Source: CAVRUD01 sp963849635
GTDB taxonomy: Bacteria > Chloroflexota > Chloroflexia > Thermomicrobiales > UBA6265
Reading direction: 5' to 3'
Assembly: GCA_963849635.1 (NCBI GenBank)
Contig: CAWKIA010000001.1
Location: 1 to 64,000 of the forward strand
Length of the DNA: 64,000 nt
Both the position numbers and the translations under genes were made by a program. Of this stretch, positions 8,584 through 17,450 are shown one piece after another (within the stretch, counting starts at the first letter, position 1; every line of letters begins with the position of its first letter). The notes under the pieces are model-generated. The model saw nothing but the letters and a program-made list of their open reading frames with translations. It searched no databases and was not told where the DNA came from.

Positions 8584-10095
8584 ATGGCCGACAATCTCTA
8601 CGCGGGTAGTTCGGTGCAGGTGTTCGCTGAGCCGGGTCTCGAGAACCTCGAGCACACACACGAGGACGCCAAAGGGTTTCTCGACTACGTCTCGCAGTTC
8701 AACCAGCCCAACTTCCGCATTACTGATGGCGACGTCGCGCAGTGGCGCTTTGACCCCGTCTTCGACGACGCGCAGGGGTGGCGGGGCACCGACTCGGTCA
8801 AGGTCTATTACCACGGCGGCCACGGCGTCATCGACGGCCGTGGCGTCTACGAGGCGCCGATGGGCAGTGTCTGGGCGACGCGGATGTCGGCCTTCTCCGA
8901 CGCGATGCGCCTCGGCGATCAGAAGCTCCGGTATGTCTTTCTCAGTACGTGCGAGTCCGTTTGCGTTACGGGCAGCGACGACCCGTTGCGGACGTGGAGC
9001 GAGGCCAACCGAGGGATCCGCATGGTCTTCGGCTTTGGCAGCACGTCGCTGGACTGGTGGGCCTACGGGCAGAACTTCTTCCGGATCTGGAACACCGGCG
9101 CGTCCTTCAGCCAGGCGTGGCAGGACGCGAGCCTCGCTCTGACGTTCAACCAGATCGTGAGCTCGACGGCCTGTGGCGCGACGGCCGAAGAGGCGCAGGC
9201 TCGGCTCTGGAACGAGCGGCTCTTCTCCGGCGAGCGTGCACGGGACGACTGGTTCTGGTGGCGGTGGGCCGGCATCTCTCCCGACGTCGAAGTCGGGGTT
9301 CACGTCGGGATCGGTGTGCCGGGAGTCCCGCTCCACTTCCGGGTGGCACGCTCGCGCGACGAGCGGCTGCGACAGCTCGCGGACACGTTCGGTGTCCGGA
9401 TCGCTTCGGAGGAGGCGGCGGATCCCGGTTCTCGTGAGACACCCGGTGCGCCCGAGCACGTCACGCTTGGCGACGATGGCACGATCGTGGCCAACCTCAC
9501 CGCAGTCGATGTGGGAGCCGAGCTTGCGACGGTGGCGGAGCTGCGGGCGGCTGCCGATCGCGTCGTCCGGGGGCTGGATCCCGACGGCCGGCTTGATCTC
9601 GTCTTCGACCGGTTCACGTCCACGTTCCACGCTGGCGCGAGTCGCGAAGGCGAGACGGTCGACGCGACCGTGGCCGACTTCACTGCCCACTATCGCCAGC
9701 GCTTTGAGGGGGTTCCGGCGGTGATGGGCGGCGCCGGCCACGTCGCCGTGACTCTCGACCGCGCCGGCCGGCCGTGCCGCATCCTCGACCGGAGCGTCGA
9801 GGTGATTGCGGTCGATGAGGCGGCGGCGCCACCCGAGCCCGGGGACGCGACCGCCGAGTCAGGGGTCCGAGATCTTCTCGACGAGATCGTCCGCCGAAGA
9901 CACGATCCCTGCGGGGACCGGACGATCGAGTTCGATCCCGACGCCGACGAGGTCGGGTACCGCTTCGTGGATGGCGAAGGCTTCCTCGTGGCGCGACGCG
10001 AGGTGACCGTCGTCTCGGGTCGCGTCCGCAAAGCGCATCTCGTCGAGGTTCCAATCGGCAGCCGCGCCGGCTTTGCACGCGCCAGCACGTCCTGA
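8584..10095 (+). CDS. DUF6345-like protein with a caspase-like His/Cys dyad
   Basis: A 503-residue cytoplasmic protein with GGAGGTCGCTC directly before the ATG. Residues 1-220 match the pattern I associate with DUF6345. Within it, KVYYHGGHGVIDG (His77, His80) is followed about 40 residues later by LRYVFLSTCESV (Cys123). That strand-His-Gly then strand-x-x-Cys arrangement is the catalytic layout of clan CD peptidases (caspase, gingipain, clostripain). The C-terminal half (250-500) has two similar acidic beta-rich stretches and no recognised domain. No signal peptide is seen. Peptidase activity is an inference from the dyad; a non-catalytic role is possible. No obvious partner gene is adjacent. 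Confidence 0.65.
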   Translation: MADNLYAGSSVQVFAEPGLENLEHTHEDAKGFLDYVSQFNQPNFRITDGDVAQWRFDPVFDDAQGWRGTDSVKVYYHGGHGVIDGRGVYEAPMGSVWATRMSAFSDAMRLGDQKLRYVFLSTCESVCVTGSDDPLRTWSEANRGIRMVFGFGSTSLDWWAYGQNFFRIWNTGASFSQAWQDASLALTFNQIVSSTACGATAEEAQARLWNERLFSGERARDDWFWWRWAGISPDVEVGVHVGIGVPGVPLHFRVARSRDERLRQLADTFGVRIASEEAADPGSRETPGAPEHVTLGDDGTIVANLTAVDVGAELATVAELRAAADRVVRGLDPDGRLDLVFDRFTSTFHAGASREGETVDATVADFTAHYRQRFEGVPAVMGGAGHVAVTLDRAGRPCRILDRSVEVIAVDEAAAPPEPGDATAESGVRDLLDEIVRRRHDPCGDRTIEFDPDADEVGYRFVDGEGFLVARREVTVVSGRVRKAHLVEVPIGSRAGFARASTS

Positions 10096-10460
10096 CCCGA
10101 CCGCCGCGCCCATCGGCCACAACGCCGCGTGACCAAGTGAGCCCGGGATCCAGGGCCCGTCAGCGTGATCGTTGCCGGGGGTGCCCGCAAGGACCGACCC
10201 GTCCAGTCGGCGGTCGCCGGGAGGACGGGCGTGGCTGCGTATTCGCGGCCTTTACGCCGCCGCCGCACTGATCGCTCGCGAACCGCCACGACCCAGAGAC
10301 TTCGAATCCCGTATGGGCCTTTTCGGGGTACGTGGGCAAGCGGATTCCGCATAGGCAAGCCAAGCAGGAGCGACCTGAGCCCCCAGAACCGGCAGGGCGT
10401 TCCCACACCGGTTCCCGGATCGTTTCGACGCGGGTCCTAGCAGCGACTCGAGCGGCGTCT
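10096..10460. other. Gene-free stretch between convergent genes
   Basis: I see no gene in these 365 bases between the DUF6345 gene and the 3' end of the chimeric frame. The word CTTCGAATCCCGTATGGGCC near 10298-10317 resembles the T-arm end of a tRNA, but no cloverleaf can be folded around it. Confidence 0.4.
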
Positions 10461-11372
10461 TCAGCGAGCCAGAGGGCTCGGTCGGCCGTGCACGACCGCC
10501 CCGAGTCCGGGCGCCAGGTCGCCCTTCGGCTCCACGACGATGTCGTCCAGCTTCAGCCACGACGCGAGGTCCCGCAGCTCGGCGGCCAGCTCCTCGACCG
10601 CCTCGGGCGGGGCCCCCGGCTCGGCGTATGCAGCCTTGACGAGCAGAGCTCCAGCCTTCCGATCGGCCTTCAGGTCCACACGACCGACGATCGCGTCCCC
10701 GAGCAGGAACGGCAGCACGTAGTAGCCGAACTGCCGCTTCGGCTCGGGCACGTAGATCTCGATGCGGTAGTGGAAGTCGAAGAGGTGCTCGGTGCGCTCG
10801 CGCTCCCACACCACCGGGTCGAACGGGCTGAGCAGTGCCCGGGCGTCGACCTTGCGCGGCAGCGCGGCATCGCGGTGGAGGAGGTCGAACTCGCGGGCGG
10901 TGAAGGGGACGGGCTGGCCATCGACCTGGACCTCGCGGGCCTGGAGGTCGATTTTGAGACGACCATAGTCGATGACGTTTGGGGCGGATGGTTCGTCGCG
11001 GCGGGAGCGGCGGAGGACGGCTTTGACCCGGGCGACGACCTCGGCGGGGGTGGCGTTCTTGACGATGTAGTCGTCGGCGCCGAGGCCGAGGCCGCGGATC
11101 TTGTCGCTGTCCTCCTGGCGGGCGGAGAGGATCAGGACAGGGACGTCGCTGCTCTCCCGCAACCGGCGGAGGATGTCGTAGCCGGACATGCCGGGGAGCA
11201 TGAGGTCGAGGAGGACGCAGTCGACCGGCTGGCGATCAAGTAGGATGAAGGCGGCGGGGCCGTCTGGGGCGGAGACGACAGTGTGGCCGGCGGCTTCGAG
11301 GAAGTCGCGCATCAGGTCGACGATATCGGGTTCGTCGTCGACGACGAGGACGGTTGTTGGTGATTGATCCAT
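10461..11372 (-). CDS. Chimeric frame: OmpR-type receiver fused to YcaQ-like C-terminus
   Basis: This 303-residue frame is two unrelated partial proteins. Residues 1-120 are a complete response-regulator receiver (VLVVDDEPDI acidic pocket, phospho-acceptor Asp56 in LLDLMLPG, Lys105 in VKNATPAE). Residues 134-165 begin an OmpR winged helix (YGRLKIDLQAREVQVDG, TAREFDLL), but the recognition helix is missing. From residue 166 the protein becomes the C-terminus of a YcaQ/HTH_42 DNA-glycosylase-like protein (ARALLSPFDPVVW, RIEIYVPEPKRQFGYYVLPFLLGD, LKADRKAG). Neither half is complete. The switch lies near 10865-10880 and coincides with the change in gene content and repeat families of the window. 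The receiver half could be the regulator of the TTGAG promoters. Confidence 0.8.
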   Translation of the reverse strand: MDQSPTTVLVVDDEPDIVDLMRDFLEAAGHTVVSAPDGPAAFILLDRQPVDCVLLDLMLPGMSGYDILRRLRESSDVPVLILSARQEDSDKIRGLGLGADDYIVKNATPAEVVARVKAVLRRSRRDEPSAPNVIDYGRLKIDLQAREVQVDGQPVPFTAREFDLLHRDAALPRKVDARALLSPFDPVVWERERTEHLFDFHYRIEIYVPEPKRQFGYYVLPFLLGDAIVGRVDLKADRKAGALLVKAAYAEPGAPPEAVEELAAELRDLASWLKLDDIVVEPKGDLAPGLGAVVHGRPSPLAR

Positions 11373-11480
11373 AGCACACTATCCGGGTGTTGATTGCATC
11401 GGGTCTGGACGCATTGTGACCCCGAGTTGGGGGGGAAGACTAGGGGAAAAGGGTAGTCCGGAGAGGGTTGCAATGGGATG

Positions 11481-11496
11481 TTGAGGGATTGTTGAG
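11481..11496 (+). promoter_or_regulatory. Partial TTGAG direct-repeat site upstream of the receiver gene
   Basis: TTGAG at 11481 and 11492 have the same 11-base pitch as the five complete promoter sites in this window. They lie 109-124 bases upstream of the receiver start, but on the opposite strand and without the third repeat or a -10. Autoregulation of the receiver gene is possible. Confidence 0.4.
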
Positions 11497-11541
11497 ATAC
11501 GGGAAGCGCGCGGCGCCGGTTTGGCCGTCATGCAGCGATTT

Positions 11542-11660
11542 GTAGGGGCGGACCTGTGTGTCCGCCCGGCCACACCCCCCGACGTTACGGGCGGGAAACG
11601 GCGTCTCCAACGCGAAATCGCGCGGTCGGATACCGAGCGGACACACAGGTCCGCCCCTAC
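11542..11660. repeat. Inverted-repeat element with 24-bp perfect ends
   Basis: GTAGGGGCGGACCTGTGTGT and four more bases at 11542-11565 are repeated exactly in inverse at 11637-11660, enclosing 71 bases. Elements with GTAGGGGCG.. ends are familiar dispersed repeats in Chloroflexota genomes. It lies in the gap 11373-11693, which holds no gene. It could fold into a strong stem in a transcript or be a non-autonomous mobile element. Confidence 0.7.
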
Positions 11661-11693
11661 GACGATGACCGTCCTGGCCGGCTGGAACCCAAT

Positions 11694-13307
11694 TCAAATG
11701 GACAACGGTGGCCGGGGCCGCTCGAAGCGGACGTTCCGGACGCGGGTGTTGCTGACGAAGATGCCGTCGATGTGGCCGCGGGAGTCACGGGTGAAGGTCA
11801 GCCGCTGGTGATCGCGCGCGAAGGTGTCTCTGCCCGCGGGGGTGAACGGGTCGTCCTCGAATCTGCGGCGCTGGCGGACAAGCGTCCCGTCGAGGACGGT
11901 GAAGCGCCAGGCGACTCCCAGTTCATCGCTCCAGTAGTCGCCGGTGTAGTCCACCAGGGCGGATGGTACAAGGGCTTCCAGTTCGATCCGTTCGTAGCGG
12001 GGGAGGTCGGATGGGTCGTCGATGGAGTTGGTCGGGGAGAACGCCTGACCGGTATCGTCGAATTCGAGGAGGCTGTACGGGTCGTGCTCATCCGTCTGGA
12101 AGTGATCGGGAGAGAGCGGCGTGAGGGGAGTGAGGTCGTCGAAGCCGGTGGCGAGGCGGCCGTCGGCGATCGAGAGACGCTGGAGGTCGCCGGTGCGCGG
12201 GTTGCGGTAGATCCCGGTTCGAGCGGCCAACTCGGACGCGGTAGGCTGGCGGCCGCTCGGTAGATCGAGCGCGGTGAGGTGGTCGGCGAGGCAGATGTCG
12301 ACGACGCGGCGGGCGCGGGCCCAGGGTCTGACCTCGGGGATGTTGGCGAGGAGGACGACGGCGAGGTTGTGCTGGGGGATGCGAAGGTAGTGAGAACGGT
12401 AGCCGGAGTCACCGCCGCTGTGCTCGACGACCGTGACGCCGCGGTAGCGCACAACCCAGAGACCAAGGGCGTAGGTGATCGGGGTGCCATGGCGGAGGGT
12501 GCCGGGTGTCTGGAGCAGATCGATGAGGGCGGCGTCTCCGACGGTGGGGTGGTCGAAGTTGCGGTCCCAGCGGGCGAAGTCGCGGACGGTGGTGTGCAGG
12601 CTGGTCGTGCCGACCGTGTCGAAGACGGGGTTGCTGATCCTGAACGTGCCGTCTTTCCCCTGTTGGTAGGCCTGGGTGCGGCCAGGGACGACCTCGTTGT
12701 GGTCGTCGTGAAAGTGGGTGCTGGTCATGCCGAGCGGGCCGAAGATGCGCTCCTGGGCGAACTGGCGCAGGGTCATGCCGGTGACGCGGGTGACGATGGT
12801 GGCCATGAGGCTGTAGCCGGAGTTGCTGTAGAGGTGTTCCGTTTCGGGTGGAAAATTGAGTGCCTTTTGGCGGCTGACGATCTCGAGGACGTCGTCGCCG
12901 GTGATGAGGTCGTCGTCGCGCCAGCCCGCCAGGTGCTGGAGGGACCAATGGTCGCGGAGGCCGCTGGTGTGGTGGAGCATGTGGCGAAGCGTGATTTTGG
13001 GGCCGTAGTCGGGGATCTCGGGCAGGTAGCGGCGGACGTCGTCGTCGAGGGAGAGGGCACCGTCGGCGGCGAGGAGGGCGATGCAGGTGGCGGTGAACTG
13101 CTTCGACATCGAGGCGACGTGGAAGATCGAATCCGGGGTGATCGGGATGGCGTGCTCCAGGTTGGAGGCACCATAGCCGCGCTCGTAGACGATCTCACCG
13201 TCCTTGATCACGGCGAGGGCGGCGCCGGGTGAGTTCGGGGTGTCCCAGGGGGCGAACACCTGGTCGATTGCGGCGATCTGCTCCTCGGGGAGTTGGGACG
13301 ACGACAT
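11694..13307 (-). CDS. Serine hydrolase of the beta-lactamase fold (class C/AmpH-like)
   Basis: A 537-residue protein starting at the ATG 13307, with AGGAG nine bases upstream; a longer frame begins upstream without a ribosome-binding site. The penicillin-binding-protein-like domain (residues about 10-350) carries the three active-site motifs: SMSK in FHVASMSKQFTA (nucleophile Ser), YSNSGYSL (Y-x-N), and VVEHSGGDSGY (H-x-G). The C-terminal 170 residues are a beta-barrel lipocalin-like extension common in this family. No signal peptide is evident, so it is probably cytoplasmic, with esterase or D-amino-acid peptidase activity rather than antibiotic resistance. A second, more distant member is at 17451-18919. 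Confidence 0.87.
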   Translation of the reverse strand: MSSSQLPEEQIAAIDQVFAPWDTPNSPGAALAVIKDGEIVYERGYGASNLEHAIPITPDSIFHVASMSKQFTATCIALLAADGALSLDDDVRRYLPEIPDYGPKITLRHMLHHTSGLRDHWSLQHLAGWRDDDLITGDDVLEIVSRQKALNFPPETEHLYSNSGYSLMATIVTRVTGMTLRQFAQERIFGPLGMTSTHFHDDHNEVVPGRTQAYQQGKDGTFRISNPVFDTVGTTSLHTTVRDFARWDRNFDHPTVGDAALIDLLQTPGTLRHGTPITYALGLWVVRYRGVTVVEHSGGDSGYRSHYLRIPQHNLAVVLLANIPEVRPWARARRVVDICLADHLTALDLPSGRQPTASELAARTGIYRNPRTGDLQRLSIADGRLATGFDDLTPLTPLSPDHFQTDEHDPYSLLEFDDTGQAFSPTNSIDDPSDLPRYERIELEALVPSALVDYTGDYWSDELGVAWRFTVLDGTLVRQRRRFEDDPFTPAGRDTFARDHQRLTFTRDSRGHIDGIFVSNTRVRNVRFERPRPPLSI

Positions 13308-13469
13308 CGGGTGGGTGCTCCTAAGTGGACCTGGAAAGGGCGGATGGCCGGATCGGGCGGGTGGCCGCGCGATCGGGGCAGGATACCCGGCGAGATTCTT
13401 TGGTGTGGGAAGGAGACGGGTGGCCGCGTCTCGGTGGCGCCCGGGGCTGACGGCCGAAGGTTGGCCCAA

Positions 13470-13506
13470 GGTTGGCCCGGGCTCAACAAGACAGCCTCTC
13501 CGAGGC
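13470..13506. repeat. REP-like repeat, copy 1 of the GGTTGGCCCGGGCTCAAC type
   Basis: A 37-base word running GGTTGGCCCGGGCTCAAC..ACAGCCTCTCCGAGGC recurs almost exactly at 46263-46299. Both copies lie at the edges of genes and share a self-complementary core. Confidence 0.6.
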
Positions 13507-13542
13507 AAATGGCAGAGGCGGATTCGTTTATCGATGAGTGAG

Positions 13543-13971
13543 TTAGCTGGCGACGCGGGCAAGGTCGGCTACGACCCGGTCCAGCGAGTCGGTCAGGCGG
13601 TCATTTGTGGGCAGGTGAGGACGAGGTGAGGCAGCCGGCCGCCAATCGGCGTTGGCGAGCATCTTGGCCGCACTTGGCATGCGCTGAACGAATTCGTGGA
13701 GGAAGTTTTCGAAGTGGACGCCCACAATCTGGCCGGAGTCGCGCTCGATGAGAAACATGAACGGATCGTGATCGCCGGCGTGGATGGGGGCGCTGAAAGT
13801 CTTGAGACCGCGGCCATAGAAGTAGATGAGGAATGTATCGCTCTCCTCGTCGTAGGTTCTCAGAAGGTGAAATGGGCGAACTTCAGGTGTGCTCGGGGTT
13901 TCACGCGCAATATCCTGGACGATGCGATCCAACTCGGCGAGCGCCTCCTCCAATTCGAACTCTACGGCCAT
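13543..13971 (-). CDS. Hypothetical protein, DUF2283-like core
   Basis: A 142-residue soluble protein. The N-terminus is an acidic amphipathic helix (ELEEALAELDRIVQDI). The core YDEESDTFLIYFYGRG, then FMFLIERDSGQIVGVHFENFLHEFV, resembles the Y-D-x-x-x-D-x-L pattern and the second strand pair of DUF2283-type proteins (small beta domains, function unknown). The C-terminus is a helix with many Arg. There is a plausible AGGAGAG in the upstream sequence. It ends 236 bases before the serine hydrolase start and may share its promoter. The role is unknown. Confidence 0.6.
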   Translation of the reverse strand: MAVEFELEEALAELDRIVQDIARETPSTPEVRPFHLLRTYDEESDTFLIYFYGRGLKTFSAPIHAGDHDPFMFLIERDSGQIVGVHFENFLHEFVQRMPSAAKMLANADWRPAASPRPHLPTNDRLTDSLDRVVADLARVAS

Positions 13972-14391
13972 ATTGGCTGCTCTCCTCGCTTGAGGCGGGG
14001 TGTTGGAAATGCGGTGATGATCGTACCGACGACGATGCCGTAGTGATCTGGAAGTTCGAACTCAACACTTACCTTGACATACATCTGGGGACCAAGTGCG
14101 GGAGCAAGCACGTAGAAGCTTTAGCGATCGGGGTGAATTGCGTCACGGCGGATGGTCACGGGGCGCTCAATGGCCGCTTGGATGAGGTGAACCGCGTTTC
14201 CCATCTCTCCGTGGTCTTCTTATGTGATCCAATCGACGTTGGTAGAGGGTAATCGAGCGGCCAAGGGGATCGTCCCAGCTGCCCACCACCGCAACTGTCT
14301 CCCATCGCGTAAGACGAAAGGCGGGAGCTTCCTTGAACACTAGTGCTACGGATGGATTGCGTCAAGCAAGGTACGAAGTCTCTATGGGGTG
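13972..14391. other. Gene-free stretch upstream of promoter A
   Basis: No gene is supported here. Open frames on both strands lack ribosome-binding sites and motifs. It separates the divergent hypothetical gene and the MMPL transporter. Confidence 0.4.
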
Positions 14392-14446
14392 TTGACTGGT
14401 TGTTGAGGAAATGGGGCAGTTGGGGTTGAGGGGGTGTCCCTAGCAT
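14392..14446 (+). promoter_or_regulatory. TTGAG-repeat promoter, site A (MMPL transporter)
   Basis: TTGAC at 14392, TTGAG at 14403 and TTGAG at 14426 are followed by TAGCAT at 14441, 58 bases before the MMPL start. The spacings (11, 23, 15) are those of sites B, C and E. The 11-base pitch is typical of OmpR/PhoB-type dimers. This is a proposed activator site plus -10 element. Confidence 0.65.
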
Positions 14447-14503
14447 CGGTCTCACGGGTCGCGGGGTCAGGGTCCCGGGGCTGTTGAAGCGGGAGACGAT
14501 GTG

Positions 14504-16656
14504 ATGGGTATTGCGACGATCTCGCGATTCGTGCTAAGCCACAAGTTGCTGGTTGGCATCGCCTGGGTGCTGATCACCGTTGTGGCGTTTGCCTCGACGG
14601 GGCCGGCGACGGATGCGCTCTCGGAGCGGTTCGACCTGCCGGGCAGCGAGAGTACCGAGGTCAACGACGCGATTGCGGAGCGATATGGGACGGGTGGGCA
14701 AGCGCAACCGCTGGTGGCGGTGGTCGCGCTGCCCGAGGGAACGACGGTTGATACGCCGGGCGTGACCGAGGAGTTGCGGGCGGCGTTCGATGCGGTCTCG
14801 GCTGCGGCGCCGCAGGTCAGGATCGCGTCGTTCGCCTCGACGGGAGATCGAGATTTTGTCTCCGAGGATGGGCGGACGACGTTTGGGTTGATCTTCCCGA
14901 CCTATGCGGGGCCGGGATCGGAATCGCCAGAGACGCCTGCCGTCAAAGAGGCGCTCGATGGGGTGAGTGTCGCGGGAGCTCCCGTGATGCTGACCGGATT
15001 GAGCGAGCTGGACAACGGAGGCGAGGGGAGCGAAGGGGGCGATAGCAGCGCCCTGGTTGAGACGCTGGTCGGCGGGCTCGGGGCGCTGATCGTGCTGCTC
15101 TGGATCTTCGGCTCGTTCCTGGCGTTCCTGCCGCTGGTGATCGCGGCGGTTTCCATTGTGACGACGTTCTTGCTGGTCTGGGGCCTGACGGCGTTCACCG
15201 ACGTGAGCGCGGTAGTGCTCTTCCTGATCGCCTTGATTGGCCTGGGGGTGGCGATCGACTACTCCTTACTGGTGGTGACGCGGTGGCGGGAAGAGCGCGC
15301 CGGCGGACTGAGCAACCGCGACGCGGTGCAGAAGGCGATGGAGACGGCTGGCCACGCGGTGGTCTTCAGCGGGACGACGGTGGCGATCGGGCTGAGCGCG
15401 CTGGTGGTCTTGCCGGTTCCTTTTATCCGGAGCATGGGGTACGCCAGCCTCCTTATTCCGCTGGTGAGCGTGGTGGTGTCGATCACGTTGCTGCCGGTCT
15501 TGCTGGCGACGGTTGGGCCGAAGCTGGACTGGCCGCGGCTGCGCCGTGGGGATCAGGTGAGCCATGCCTGGGAGCGGTGGGCCGGTGCGGTGGTGCGGCG
15601 GCGGTGGCTGGCGGTGGCGGGCGCGGAGTGATCCTGGCGTTCCTGGTCGTGCCGGCCTTTGGCTTGCAGGTTGGGTTCCCCCGAGCGGAGTCGCTGGCGA
15701 AGTCTGGTGAGGCGCGGGACGGGGTCGACGCGCTGGACGATGCCGGGATTGGGCTGGGCGTGCTGACGCCGTACGAAGTCCTGGTCGAGGGCGATTCTCC
15801 GAGCGATCCCGCGGCGGTGGCGGACCAACTGCGCGATGTGAACGGCGTGCAACTGGCGACCGCGCCGGAGGGCGACCGGTGGCGGCAAGGCGAGACGGCC
15901 CTGGTGACCGTGCTGCCGCGGGCGGACGGAAATTCCGCGGCGGGTGCCGACACCCTGGACCGGGTGCGCGGCGCGGCGGACGACGCGGCGGGGTCGGTTC
16001 AAGTTGGTGGGTCGTCGGCGACGAACACCGACCTGACGGAGGCGATCTACGACAACTTCCCGCTGATGCTGGGCTTGATCACCATCGTGACGTTCGTGCT
16101 GCTGGTGCGGGCATTCCGCTCGCTACTGCTGCCGCTGAAAGCGGTGATCCTCAACGTGATCTCGGTCGGGGCAGCGTACGGGGTGATGGTGTTGGTCTGG
16201 CAGGAGGGGTACGGGTCTGAGCTGATCTGGGGAATTGAGGCGTCCGGGGCGATCACGGCGTTCGTGCCGATCCTGGCCTTCTCCTTCCTGTTCGGGCTGT
16301 CGATGGACTACGAGGTCTTCATCCTGACCCGGATGCGGGAGGAGTACGACGCGACAGGTTCGACGGACGCGGCGGTGGTCCGCGGCATCGGCCGGACGGC
16401 GCGGCTGGTGACGGCGGCGGCTCTGATCCTGACGCTGGCGTTCGTGGCGATGGGCTCGGCGCCGGACACGACGGTCAAGATCATGGCGACGGGGCTGGCG
16501 GCCGGGATCTTCCTCGATGCGACGATCGTGCGGGCGCTGCTTGTGCCGGCGACGGTCTCGCTGATGGGCAAGTGGAACTGGTGGCTGCCAGGGTGGCTGG
16601 AGCGATTTGCGCCGGCACCGGATGGTGGAAGTGTGCAGGCCTCGGCGGCGGACTAG
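14504..16656 (+). CDS. MMPL/RND-type membrane transporter (one frameshift)
   Basis: A 717-residue exporter when one missing base near 15625 is restored. The first frame ends in LAVAGAE and the second resumes GVILAFLVVPAFGLQV, the start of the second transmembrane block. There is a transmembrane helix at residues 8-30, an extracellular loop, a bundle of five helices (about 180-340, with LIGLGVAIDYSLLVVTRWREE), a second loop and a second bundle with the homologous FLFGLSMDYEVFILTRMREEY. The paired GxxxDY motifs are the proton-relay sites of MMPL proteins. The family exports lipids or drugs. The start follows GGGAG by eight bases and is driven by promoter site A. Confidence 0.85.
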
Positions 16657-16889
16657 CGGGAAGATGGCGGCGCCGGGGGTGGACCCGGGATGGATGGACA
16701 TTGCGGAATTGATCGGTGGGTTTTGGCGGCGTGGGCGGGCCGGGGGTCGCCGTCCCGGCTCCGCCTGGGGCTAAAAGACCCCGGGCTACCTCTGGGCCGG
16801 AAGCCGGCTCAAGCCGGCTCGCGACCTCGGTCCGCCGCGTGCTGGGATACCGGTTGGGAACAACCCATTCATTCCGCAACCTCCATCAA

Positions 16890-16928
16890 TCCCGGGCTAG
16901 GCAAGACGAAGCTCTCCCAGGGCTGACC
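16890..16928. repeat. REP-like repeat, CCCGGGCTA..GACGAAGC type, copy 1
   Basis: CCCGGGCTAGGCAAGACGAA followed by GCTCTCCCAGGGCTGACC. Copies lie at 47530-47569 and, inverted, at 50951-50992. A related CCCCGGGCTACC..GAAGCCGGCTC word at about 16779-16820 may be a further member. It sits in the otherwise gene-free gap 16657-17056. Confidence 0.55.
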
Positions 16929-16935
16929 AAGATGG

Positions 16936-16970
16936 AACAGGCGGGCACGACGATGCCCGCCTGTTTGTTG
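16936..16970 (+). terminator. Terminator-like hairpin
   Basis: AACAGGCGGGCA (16936-16947) pairs with TGCCCGCCTGTT (16954-16965), followed by TGTTG. It probably ends transcription coming from the MMPL gene, ahead of the small membrane gene. Confidence 0.6.
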
Positions 16971-17056
16971 TCGAGCGGATGTCGAAAACGGAGGACGCCG
17001 AACGACAACTAAGTGAAAGGACGTCGAGCGGTCGAAACGGAAGAGAGGGAACGGAC

Positions 17057-17344
17057 ATGACACCTCAGGCGCACGGATTCGGTTCGGTTCTGGAGCGGAC
17101 GAGTGAGCGGTTGCAGGCGGTCATGGCGGTGGTTCTCGCCCTCGGTCTCCTCACCGCGGTCGTTACCGATGGCTCGGTGCCGGCGCTCGTGACGAAGGCC
17201 CTGCTGGCGGCGATGGTGGTGCCGACCGTGATGGTGGCGCTCGCTATGACCCAGAGCCGGCCGAGGCCCGAGGTTCGAGAGCACCTGCAGGTGCTCCGAT
17301 TGGAGCCGACTGAGTGGGAAGCGCCCATGGACGTTGCAGCATGA
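17057..17344 (+). CDS. Small two-helix membrane protein, copy 1
   Basis: 95 residues beginning MTPQAHGFGSVLER. Two hydrophobic helices are seen at about 21-38 and 45-65 (VVLALGLLTAVVTDG and TKALLAAMVVPTVMVALAM), with a hydrophilic C-terminal tail of about 28 residues. The ATG at 17057 has AGAGGGA upstream. The gene at 20160 is a clear paralog: its first 60 residues are about 85 percent identical and even the roughly 85 bases of leader are conserved. Copy 1 lacks the complete TTGAG promoter but keeps a TCGAG-N6-TCGAA pair (16971-16986). Function unknown. Confidence 0.72.
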   Translation: MTPQAHGFGSVLERTSERLQAVMAVVLALGLLTAVVTDGSVPALVTKALLAAMVVPTVMVALAMTQSRPRPEVREHLQVLRLEPTEWEAPMDVAA

Positions 17345-17354
17345 ATGACAGCTA

Positions 17355-17382
17355 GAAGCCCCGGCCTGATGGCCGGGGCTTC
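17355..17382 (+). terminator. Rho-independent-type terminator after copy 1
   Basis: GAAGCCCCGGCC, a TGAT loop, and GGCCGGGGCTTC, followed by TTC. A 12-bp perfect stem 10 bases after the stop codon. The same stem occurs after the paralog at 20423-20450, so the terminator was duplicated with the gene. Confidence 0.8.
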
Positions 17383-17450
17383 TTCATGTATCGAACATGT
17401 CATCAGCCCCGCAAATACGCTCCCGAAGAATCAAGGGGGGAGTCCGTAAC

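Noticed and set aside
10290..10325. CTTCGAATCCCGTATGGGCC resembles the 3' part of a tRNA
   Set aside because: No paired T-stem, anticodon arm or acceptor stem can be formed around it; probably chance.
15283..15625. Early part of the second MMPL frame as a separate gene
   Set aside because: The Gly/Arg-rich start is a shadow; only the part after 15626 continues the transporter.
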